The notes beneath the pieces are model-generated. The model had not been told where the DNA came from. It worked only from the letters and a program-made list of their open reading frames with translations, and did no database searches. Below are positions 35,648-43,828 of a DNA stretch of 64,000 nt, in pieces (position 1 is the stretch's first letter; each line of letters begins with the position of its first letter). The translations under genes were made by a program, and so were the position numbers. Source of the DNA: Chitinophagales bacterium (GTDB lineage: Bacteria > Bacteroidota > Bacteroidia > Chitinophagales > CAIOSU01); assembly GCA_026003335.1 (NCBI GenBank), contig BPHB01000003.1:1-64000 (forward strand), written 5' to 3'.

Positions 35648-36862
35648 TCAGAGAGGCAGTGCTACGGGCTGCAGTTTGGGGTGCTCGCAGTCAAAGGGGG
35701 CTGGGTTGGTGCTGATATTTTTGAAACCGTTACCGGCATCCACGTTGGCAAAAGTGCCGTTGCTGTTGTTGCGTATGCAGATGCGGTATTGCTCAAGGTA
35801 GTTACCGTCAGGTCCGGTTGCTGAGGGATCTTTTATTCCATCATAAATAATTGCAGGTCTTTTTAACGGAAAGCGCAGCCAGAGAAGTCGGCCTAAATCA
35901 TAAGATAAGGCCGGCAGCCTGTACCAGGCATTTTTGTACTCATTGTTGTAGATGAAAACCTTTTTGGGATAGGGATCAAAGTTGGCATCGTTGTGTTTCT
36001 TTTTTACCAGCAGGTAGCTTACTATGGCCGTGCCTATGGTTTTATTGTCATGGACTTTATTGTCAAAAATCTCTACGTTGTCAGTGGCTAGCACCATAAT
36101 GCCGGTGCCGGGTGGCACTTCGTGCACGATGTTGCCTTCAGGTGCAAAGTTGCGGTAATTGTTTTTTCTGACCGTGTTGTTGAAAACCCGAACTCCGTTG
36201 CCGCTTTGTGTGAGTTCAGGCATATCAAAAATCAGAATGCCTCCCGTATTATGATGAGACAGGTTGTTATACACATCGGCACGCAGGCAGTTTTCAATTT
36301 CAATACCTGCTACGTTGTGGAAAGCTTCACATGCTCTCACGATGACATCGCGCGATTGCCCTACGTAAATGCCGGCATCTGAAGCGCCTATGGCAATACA
36401 GTTTTCTATCAGCACACTATCACAATCAACCGGATAAAAGGCGTAAGAGCCATTTGTTTTTTTAGGTTTACCGGTCCATTCGGCCTTTACATTTCTGATG
36501 ACAAGGTTTTTGGTCTTTTGAATTTTAATACAATCGCCTTTAGTATCCTGAATTGTAAAATCATAAAGCCTCAGGTTTTCGCAGTTTGTAATTTTTAATC
36601 CCTCGGAACCTTCCTGCTGGTTTTTGAAAGAAAGCACAGTTTTATCCATTCCTGCTCCCCGTATGACCAGAGATTTTTTGCCATCCAGAGAAAGACTTCC
36701 GGAGAATTTAAAATATCCTTCAGGAAGGTGCAGCGTATCGCCATCGGCAGCAAGGATAAGTTGAGTCTGGAGTTGTTTTTCAATATCCTGATAGGTGATC
36801 TGCTGAGAAGTGCATGCTGCGAGAGCAACTAAAATCAGAACGAAAGCAAAATATCGGTGCAT
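35648..36862 (-). CDS. Parallel beta-helix lipoprotein of the SO2946 family
   Basis: The 404-residue protein starts at the ATG at 36862 and has a lipoprotein signal ending LAAC (Cys17). Most of the rest is right-handed parallel beta-helix sequence, with repeated short strands such as NLRLYDFTIQDT, NLVIRNVKAEW, SVLIENCIAIGASDAGIYVG and GVRVFNNTVRKNN. Such folds bind or cleave polysaccharides, and related proteins include carbohydrate lyases and epimerases, but I see no assignable catalytic site. It is 198 bp upstream of the diheme cytochrome on the same strand. The two families tend to co-occur, which suggests a joint function. Confidence 0.82.
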   Translation of the reverse strand: MHRYFAFVLILVALAACTSQQITYQDIEKQLQTQLILAADGDTLHLPEGYFKFSGSLSLDGKKSLVIRGAGMDKTVLSFKNQQEGSEGLKITNCENLRLYDFTIQDTKGDCIKIQKTKNLVIRNVKAEWTGKPKKTNGSYAFYPVDCDSVLIENCIAIGASDAGIYVGQSRDVIVRACEAFHNVAGIEIENCLRADVYNNLSHHNTGGILIFDMPELTQSGNGVRVFNNTVRKNNYRNFAPEGNIVHEVPPGTGIMVLATDNVEIFDNKVHDNKTIGTAIVSYLLVKKKHNDANFDPYPKKVFIYNNEYKNAWYRLPALSYDLGRLLWLRFPLKRPAIIYDGIKDPSATGPDGNYLEQYRICIRNNSNGTFANVDAGNGFKNISTNPAPFDCEHPKLQPVALPL

Positions 36863-37003
36863 GCTGGATATAGTTTGCGGCAATGATAATGAAAAATGGC
36901 CTTACGGGCTACGACAAATCCGGAGTGGCGAACATTTCTGGAGATTTTTCGTATCAGGATTTGACCCAATTAACCAAGATAAACCTGGAACCCTGATAGA
37001 ACT

Positions 37004-40000
37004 ATGCGAATATCTCACTTCACAGCATGTAGCCTGGTTGTTCTGACCAGTTGTATTCTGTTTTGCGGACAGCACAACGTTTTTGGAGCCACTATTTTTT
37101 CAGCTGGCAGTGGAAGCTTTTCCAGTGGCAGCACCTGGGTAGGGGGGGTAGTGCCGGGACCTTCTGACAGCGCTGTGATTCTTACCGGCCATAGTGTAAC
37201 GTCCAGCAGTAATGTGGAAGTGGGCAGCATAGCCCTTTATTGTGACGTGGACGGGGAAATGGCGCTGCTGGATATCACTTCAGGAAGTACCCTTACGGTG
37301 TATAATTATCTGAGAATATACAGTAACGCGGCTAACAGTTTTGAATTTCCTGATTGTCAGCTCAGGGTTCGGGCTACCCTGGTAATCGGTAAAGATCTTA
37401 TTCTGCAAACTACACCCGGCACGGACCCGGCACTGGCTATTGTCAAAATGATTTATTCAGGAGGCGAGATCAGATTGGGCGGCAATGTGGTTCAGGAAGG
37501 CGGGGGCGGAAAAATAGATGCCCGCGATGTAGTGGCAACCACTTTCAGGCTGAACGGTTCTTCTCCTCAAACGCTTTCCAGCAGTGCCTCGCTGGAGTAT
37601 CATCATATTATTATTGAAAACACCAGCAGCGAGGGCGTCACGCTTAGCGGAAATATCACTGCATCCAATGTATTTGGAAGCATAACCATCAGCAGCGGAA
37701 AGTTTAACAATGGCGGATATTCCATTAGCGGATATAACTCCTCGCGAAATTTCACGGTAAAAAACGGTGCGGAGTTTGTCATATCGGGGACAGCCGGTCT
37801 GCCTGCTGTTTTTTCCCATGTGTTTGAGTCGGGTTGCACTATCCGTTATGCCGGAGGTGGTCAGACTGTGGGTGTACCCAACAACGGCCAGAGCTACCAT
37901 AACCTTATCCTGGAAGGCAGCGGTACCAAACTGCTTGGCGGAAACATTGATGTAAATGGCAATATAACTCTGGGAGCGTGCACACTGGATACAAAGGAGG
38001 CATTTAATTATGGCATTACTGTTGCCGGCAGCTGGACAACCAATGGAGGCACTTTTGTTCAGCGGGAGGGGGTAGTCACCTTTGACGGGAACAACTCATC
38101 CATACAGACAGCTTCTTATTTCAGCGGACCGGTCTATGTGCCTTCAGGTGCCACTCTTTATACCAACGGGAATTTGCGTTTGACCGAAACCGGAGCGCTC
38201 ATGCATGGTAGCGGCACGTCTGGCGGGGGGGGCACCGTGACGGGAGCTATTACCCTTTCCAAATCATGCCACACTGGTTTATGGAACTATAATTTTCTGT
38301 CTTCACCTGTGGAGGCGGCCACCATAAATCCTTTTGGCATTGCAAAATATTACTATGACCCGTCCAACGCAACCGATACCTCTTATGCGGGTATGCAGGA
38401 AGGATGGATTGAAGCCTCCGGCACAATGACCCCCGGAAAAGGTTATGCGGTGGCCACGGCAGGTACGGTTAGCTTCACAGGCACGGCCAATGATGCGCCT
38501 ACCGGTTCACCGATTGAAGTGGTTGTCAAGAAAAATGTAGGTGTATCTAATGACATAGGATACAATCTGGTGGGGAATCCGTTTCCCTGTGGACTGGATG
38601 CCAGCGCCTTCATGGCGGTAAATGGTCCAAATGGCAATAACGTCATCACCGGAGCTATTTATCTGTGGGATGATGATCAGTCTGGAACCAGCGGATTTTC
38701 TTCAGCCGATTATGCAGTGTGGACCGATGCAGGTGCAGTCAGCGGGCCCAACAGCTCCAAGACATTTGACGGAATCATAGCGTCCGGTCAGGGCTTTTTC
38801 GTAGAAAAAATTGCCGATGGTGTTTCCACTATTGAGTTTCGCAATAGCATGCGCACGGCCGGAAACGGAGTGTTTTTCAAACGCATGCCGGCAGAGAGGG
38901 TTTGGCTCAGCATCACCAGCCCTCAGGATGTATATAATGAAGTATTGATAGCTTTTCTGGATGATGCTACAGATAGTGTAGACCTGCAGTATGATGCCCG
39001 AAAAGTAAAGGGCAATCCCCATCTTGCTTTTTACAGCAAGATTGATTCCGGAGATTACGCTATTCAGGCACTACCCAAACTGACCAATGACCGCACGGTA
39101 AGACTGGGTATTGATGCTGCCGTAGCAGGCAACTATGTGCTATCCCTGCGGATGGTAGAAAATCTGGACGAATCGGTGGTGGTTCTTCTGGAAGATACGG
39201 AAACCGGCACCTTTCATAATCTGCGCAAAGAGCCTGCATATACATTCACCTTGCTTCCGGGTACCGATATCCAGCGCTTTAAGGTGCATTTCAATCCACC
39301 GGTTATGGTGCGGGCAAAAGGTGGTGACTGTGCAGGTACACCCAGCATAGTGGAAATGGAACAAGTGGGCAGCTATACTTGGCGCTATGAAATCATCAAC
39401 GAGGGCGATGTGGTAGTAGATTCAGGTTCATCCTGGAATGGCAGCCGCATGCTCATCGGGCTATCTTCCGGACAATATACCATTCACCTCACGGATAGCT
39501 TTGGCTACTCGGTAGAAAAAGAATTTTCCCTCTCCAATGACCCTGTGGTGACGGCTGATTTTATTCTTTCTGATTCGGTAGCATTTGCCGGTCAACCTAT
39601 ATACTTTTTTGATTATTCCCGCGGTGCTGCAGAACAGGTTTGGGATTTCGGGGATGGGAGTGCTCTTGATAGCACACCCTATCCTGTTCATACCTATGCC
39701 ATACCGGGCACCTACAAGGTAACCTTTGCCGCATTCAATGCGGTGTGCAGCGATACACTTTTCAGGTTCATTACAATTCGTGAAAAAGCCACAGGCATTG
39801 CTGGTAATGCTGGTTCCATTCTGCCGGAAGTTTATGCCGCACGGGATAATCTCATAGTCCATTTCCCACAGCCTATGCTGCATCTGGCTTATATCCAGGT
39901 ATATAATCTGCTCGGGCAAACTTTATTGAGCCAATATGTTCTGGCGAACGGTCAGTATCGTTTCTCCGTAAAAGGATGTCACTATTGCCTGGTAAGGGTT

Positions 40001-40048
40001 ACGGTAGACGGAAAAACTGCAGACAAGAAAATTCTTCTCACCAGATAA
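37004..40048 (+). CDS. T9SS-exported beta-helix surface protein with PKD domain
   Basis: The 1,014-residue protein has a signal peptide (about residues 1-29) and a long beta-helix or beta-solenoid region of repeated short strands (about 30-430). A Gly/Asn-rich region with AGMQEGWIEASGTM and GYNLVGNPFPCGL follows (typical of long Bacteroidota cargo). A PKD domain (about 859-925) reads VWDFGDGS and TYAIPGTYKVTF. The last 80 residues end like a T9SS type A sorting domain (VYNLLGQTLLSQY, ADKKILLTR). It would be exported and anchored at the surface. Residues 30-190 are clearly homologous to the next gene's product, so this is a tandem paralogue pair. No enzyme motif is seen. Confidence 0.82.
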   Translation: MRISHFTACSLVVLTSCILFCGQHNVFGATIFSAGSGSFSSGSTWVGGVVPGPSDSAVILTGHSVTSSSNVEVGSIALYCDVDGEMALLDITSGSTLTVYNYLRIYSNAANSFEFPDCQLRVRATLVIGKDLILQTTPGTDPALAIVKMIYSGGEIRLGGNVVQEGGGGKIDARDVVATTFRLNGSSPQTLSSSASLEYHHIIIENTSSEGVTLSGNITASNVFGSITISSGKFNNGGYSISGYNSSRNFTVKNGAEFVISGTAGLPAVFSHVFESGCTIRYAGGGQTVGVPNNGQSYHNLILEGSGTKLLGGNIDVNGNITLGACTLDTKEAFNYGITVAGSWTTNGGTFVQREGVVTFDGNNSSIQTASYFSGPVYVPSGATLYTNGNLRLTETGALMHGSGTSGGGGTVTGAITLSKSCHTGLWNYNFLSSPVEAATINPFGIAKYYYDPSNATDTSYAGMQEGWIEASGTMTPGKGYAVATAGTVSFTGTANDAPTGSPIEVVVKKNVGVSNDIGYNLVGNPFPCGLDASAFMAVNGPNGNNVITGAIYLWDDDQSGTSGFSSADYAVWTDAGAVSGPNSSKTFDGIIASGQGFFVEKIADGVSTIEFRNSMRTAGNGVFFKRMPAERVWLSITSPQDVYNEVLIAFLDDATDSVDLQYDARKVKGNPHLAFYSKIDSGDYAIQALPKLTNDRTVRLGIDAAVAGNYVLSLRMVENLDESVVVLLEDTETGTFHNLRKEPAYTFTLLPGTDIQRFKVHFNPPVMVRAKGGDCAGTPSIVEMEQVGSYTWRYEIINEGDVVVDSGSSWNGSRMLIGLSSGQYTIHLTDSFGYSVEKEFSLSNDPVVTADFILSDSVAFAGQPIYFFDYSRGAAEQVWDFGDGSALDSTPYPVHTYAIPGTYKVTFAAFNAVCSDTLFRFITIREKATGIAGNAGSILPEVYAARDNLIVHFPQPMLHLAYIQVYNLLGQTLLSQYVLANGQYRFSVKGCHYCLVRVTVDGKTADKKILLTR

Positions 40049-40065
40049 GTTAAATGTGAAGTGAT

Positions 40066-42444
40066 ATGAACAGGGAAATTGCATTTCGATTGAAATATGT
40101 GTCGGCCAGGATGGCAACTTTTATTTCACTTTTGGCCGCATTTACAGCTTTCGGCCTGAAAGCGGATGCCGCCACGGTGTATGCCATAGCTAACGGAAAT
40201 TTTAACAGCGGCCTCACATGGAGCACGGGCGTTCCTCCTTCCAATACAGACAGCGTGGTTATTGACGATGATTATAAAGTAACTGTTACAGCCGATGATA
40301 CCGTTGGCAGCATTTGCGTTTATGCCAACACTTCGGGTTCTATCTCCAGACTGATTATTAATACGGGAGTCACTCTTGTGGTGAATGAGTATTTTCGGGT
40401 ACACAGTGACGGGATTGACCCCTTTGATGATCCAACCTGTCAGGTTCAGGTGCGTGGCACCCTTTCAGTGGGTAAAGATCTTATTTTGCAAACCTATGAT
40501 GACGTAGCAACTGACCCGTCTCTGGCGGTAATAAAAATGATTTATGCAAACGGCAACCTCCTGCTTTACCGGAATATCATCAATGTAGGCGCAGGAGGTC
40601 AGATTGACGCTTCTTCAGTCAATGCCTCCACAACGAAGTTTCTTGGTTCTACGAGCACTACCCTTACGGTAACTTCCAATTTTAAGTTTCACCATATTGT
40701 GGTGGATAAAAGCAGCGGAGCCACGCTCACGCTTGGAGGGGGACTGAATACGGCCAACTTTTTTGGAAATCTGACACTCCAGAATGGCAAATTTGATAAT
40801 GGAGGTTACTCCATCAACGGCACCTCCGGCAAAAGTTTTACCCAGCAGTCCGGCACTACCTTTATACTGAGCGGATCTTCTTCTTTACCTGCTAATCTGA
40901 ATTATGTAATCAATAGCGGATCCACCATTCAGTTTTCGGGAACCAACACCATAGGCTCACCCAGCGGTGATGATTATGAAAACCTTACCATCAGCGGTAC
41001 CGGCACAAAAACACTGGGGACAAATATCACTATCAACGGTAATCTGAATCTTGCAGGTGGCACCCTGGATGCCAATAATACCCTGAACTATGGCATTACC
41101 ATTAAAGGCAATTGGGTCAATTCAGGGGGCACTTTTCAGCCCCGAGCAGGCACAGTTACCTTCAGTGGATCTTCCGATCAGACGATAACCTCCAACGGCA
41201 ACAGTTTTTACAATATAACAATCAACAATACCGGCACACAGGTTTCCCTCAATGATAATTTGACGGTTTCCAATGTGCTTACGCTGACAGATGGAGTAAT
41301 CACGACCGGTTCCTATAGAGTGATATTGACTTCCACCTCTGCGGCTGCGGTAACTGGTCAGTCTTCTGCTAGTTTCATAAATGGTAATCTGAGAAGATAC
41401 ATAGCTTCCAATACAGCAACATACGCCTTTCCGGTGGGCAATGGCACGGCTTCCACCAATTATTTCAGAGTCGATGTGATCAACAATAACCTCACAGGTC
41501 TCAGTTATATTGATGCGCGTTTCAAGCCCCTTACCCGCCATGATGACGACAGCCTCAATGTGTCTGATACATGGTCTGGTGGTTCACTGACCTACAACAC
41601 CGTGAACAATGCCGGAATCTGGGAACTGGAGCCCAATGCTACACCTACCGGAGGCTCATACAACATTCGCCTGTACACGGAAAATATGTCCGGATTGACC
41701 GATAATCTGTTCGGACCTTTGAAACGCCCCTTAAACAGTTACACTTCCGGCTGGACAACCGGTGGCGGTTCTCTGAGCAACAATAATGGAGACGGGCGTC
41801 TCGTATCCCACGGCTATGCACTGCGTTCAGGATTAACTTCCTTTTCTGAATTTGGTGTAGGCGGGGGTAGTCAGAGCGGCAGCGGACTACCTATTGAGCT
41901 GGTGAGTTTCACGGCCGTACCGCACGGTAAAGTCGTCAAAATAAAATGGGTGACCGCATCGGAGATAAATAACGACTTTTTCACTGTAGAGCGCTCCGCA
42001 AATGCAATCACTTTTGAAACGCTTAATACCTTCAGTGGGGCAGGTAATAGCAGTGTGACCAATGCATACGAAATGACCGACTACCATCCCTTACCAGGTA
42101 TATCTTACTATCGTCTGAAGCAAACTGATTTTGACGGCACATACACCTACTCCAGGGTTGTTTCCGTACACTTTGAGGAAGAGGCCTCCATGGTGTCGGT
42201 TTTCCCCAACCCTGTGCGCGAGAACAAATTCTTTATCAAACTGGAAAACATTCCCGATGCGGCTGATGTGGCACATATACACATCATTGACCTCAACGGG
42301 AAACCCGCCTATTCGGCTACCTTTGATCTGTTTCATTCCGGAGTTAGGCAGATTGAACTGCCGGCTAACCTGCCCCGGGGCATGTATTTCCTTGAGCTGA
42401 CCGGTGTACAAGGTCTTGGAAAGCAGAAACTGCTGGTGTACTAG
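40066..42444 (+). CDS. T9SS-exported beta-helix surface protein
   Basis: The 792-residue protein begins with a signal peptide ending KADA (about residue 35); an internal Met at residue 16 is an alternative start. The N-terminal domain shares with the previous gene product the segments VGKDLILQT and VIKMIYANG or equivalents, and the solenoid strands that follow read like a right-handed beta-helix. A fibronectin-like segment (about 622-700; WVTASEINNDFFTVERS) precedes a T9SS type A sorting domain (SVFPNPVRENKFFIKL, LPRGMYFLELTG). It starts 17 bp after the previous stop, so the two are probably co-transcribed. Function is unknown; a surface or matrix role is inferred. Confidence 0.82.
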   Translation: MNREIAFRLKYVSARMATFISLLAAFTAFGLKADAATVYAIANGNFNSGLTWSTGVPPSNTDSVVIDDDYKVTVTADDTVGSICVYANTSGSISRLIINTGVTLVVNEYFRVHSDGIDPFDDPTCQVQVRGTLSVGKDLILQTYDDVATDPSLAVIKMIYANGNLLLYRNIINVGAGGQIDASSVNASTTKFLGSTSTTLTVTSNFKFHHIVVDKSSGATLTLGGGLNTANFFGNLTLQNGKFDNGGYSINGTSGKSFTQQSGTTFILSGSSSLPANLNYVINSGSTIQFSGTNTIGSPSGDDYENLTISGTGTKTLGTNITINGNLNLAGGTLDANNTLNYGITIKGNWVNSGGTFQPRAGTVTFSGSSDQTITSNGNSFYNITINNTGTQVSLNDNLTVSNVLTLTDGVITTGSYRVILTSTSAAAVTGQSSASFINGNLRRYIASNTATYAFPVGNGTASTNYFRVDVINNNLTGLSYIDARFKPLTRHDDDSLNVSDTWSGGSLTYNTVNNAGIWELEPNATPTGGSYNIRLYTENMSGLTDNLFGPLKRPLNSYTSGWTTGGGSLSNNNGDGRLVSHGYALRSGLTSFSEFGVGGGSQSGSGLPIELVSFTAVPHGKVVKIKWVTASEINNDFFTVERSANAITFETLNTFSGAGNSSVTNAYEMTDYHPLPGISYYRLKQTDFDGTYTYSRVVSVHFEEEASMVSVFPNPVRENKFFIKLENIPDAADVAHIHIIDLNGKPAYSATFDLFHSGVRQIELPANLPRGMYFLELTGVQGLGKQKLLVY

Positions 42445-42608
42445 CCTTTTAACCTCACTCTTTTAGCGAAATAATCCCTAAGTCTGGCTGCCGGAGCGCA
42501 GAAAAAGGGCTTTTCTCACGGCTTCAGGTTTGGTGCTGTCCGTTAGGGCTAAACATTTCCACATCTTCTCCACAAAAAATATTTTTTAAGAAAAAAATCG
42601 GCTTTGAT

Positions 42609-42639
42609 ATTGATTTTTCGGATAGAAAAAATATTTTTG
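42609..42639 (+). promoter_or_regulatory. Probable promoter of the type II glutamine synthetase gene
   Basis: TATTTTTG (42632-42639) matches the TAnnTTTG -7 element. An ATTG (42609-42612), one base off TTTG, lies 19 bp upstream. Transcription would begin about 45 bp before the ATG at 42691. The surrounding DNA is very A/T-rich. Confidence 0.5.
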
Positions 42640-42690
42640 TTGCGATTTTTTAAAAAAATCAATCAAAAAACTCAAAAAAAATTAAAAATT

Positions 42691-43707
42691 ATGGCGAAAG
42701 TAAAACTGGAGTATGTCTGGCTGGACGGGTACAAACCCGAACCCAACCTCCGCAGCAAAACCAAAATTCTAGACCTTCCGGACTTCAAAGGGGAACTCAG
42801 CCGGGTGCCTGAATGGTCCTTTGATGGCAGCTCAACCCGTCAGGCTGAGGGGCATTCGTCTGATTGCCTGTTGAAACCGGTGGCCACTTATTATGATGCC
42901 GGCAGGGAAAATGCCTGGCTGGTTATGTGCGAAGTGCTGAATCCTGATGGCACTCCACATGCGTCCAATACCCGTGCAGCTTTTGAGGACAATGAAGATT
43001 TCTGGTTTGGTTTTGAACAGGAATACACTCTGGTAGGCGAAAATCGCAGACCTCTGGGTTTCCCGCAAAATGGATTTCCTGCTCCGCAGGGCATGTACTA
43101 CTGCTCGGTGGGACATATGAACGTTACAGGCAGGGAAATCGTGGAGGAGCATCTGGATCTGTGCCTCAAAGCCGGTTTGAACATCACTGGTATCAATGCT
43201 GAGGTGATGCTGGGCCAATGGGAGTTTCAGTGCTTCGGCAAAGGCAAACGGGCATGTGATGACCTCTGGATTGCCCGTTATCTGCTACACCGGGTTTCTG
43301 AAAAGCATGGGGTTTATGTAGAGTTTTTCCCCAAGCCAGTCAAAGGCGACTGGAACGGCTCGGGCATGCACTGCAACTTCTCCTTCAGTGAACTGCGCGA
43401 GGTGGGCGGAGAACAACTGGTGAAAGATCTGATGAAGGAATTTGAAAAATATCATAAAGAGCACATTGCAGTGTACGGTTCGTCCAACGACTTACGCCTT
43501 ACCGGGCTGCACGAAACCCAGCATATTGAAAAGTTCAGCTATGGCGTCAGCGACAGAGGAGCATCTATCCGCATTCCTATCTCTATGACACTGAACAACT
43601 GGAAGGGTTATCTGGAAGACCGCAGACCAGCCTCCAATGCTGACCCTTATCAGGTAGCTGCACGGATAATGAAAACGGTGAACTCCCTGTTTAAGGTGAA
43701 GGTATAA
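42691..43707 (+). CDS. glnA: Glutamine synthetase, type II (eukaryote-like)
   Basis: This enzyme makes glutamine from glutamate and ammonia with ATP. The 338-residue length and the opening YVWLDGYKPEPNLRSKTKI are those of the short, octameric/decameric-type GSII. Active-site segments are WSFDGSSTRQAEGHSSD, FGFEQEYTLV, NGSGMHCNFS and DRGASIRIP. I chose the ATG at 42691 (preceded by an A-rich leader) over an upstream in-frame TTG that would add an unlikely basic extension. A strong terminator follows, so it is monocistronic. A second, unrelated-type glutamine synthetase is encoded next to it. Confidence 0.95.
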   Translation: MAKVKLEYVWLDGYKPEPNLRSKTKILDLPDFKGELSRVPEWSFDGSSTRQAEGHSSDCLLKPVATYYDAGRENAWLVMCEVLNPDGTPHASNTRAAFEDNEDFWFGFEQEYTLVGENRRPLGFPQNGFPAPQGMYYCSVGHMNVTGREIVEEHLDLCLKAGLNITGINAEVMLGQWEFQCFGKGKRACDDLWIARYLLHRVSEKHGVYVEFFPKPVKGDWNGSGMHCNFSFSELREVGGEQLVKDLMKEFEKYHKEHIAVYGSSNDLRLTGLHETQHIEKFSYGVSDRGASIRIPISMTLNNWKGYLEDRRPASNADPYQVAARIMKTVNSLFKVKV

Positions 43708-43740
43708 TCAGAGGCATTTCTTTATCCGGCATAAGAAAGG

Positions 43741-43776
43741 AAAAGAGCCATAACCGGATTCCGGTTATGGCTCTTT
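43741..43776 (+). terminator. Terminator after the type II glutamine synthetase gene
   Basis: A long stem pairs the region from 43741-43757 with 43761-43776 (GAGCCATAACCGG against CCGGTTATGGCTC) with a 3-base loop. It ends in a run of five T residues. Confidence 0.88.
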
Positions 43777-43828
43777 TTGTTCAGGCGTCTTTTTATATTC
43801 GCTGACTGATCATCTTTAAAACATCTGC

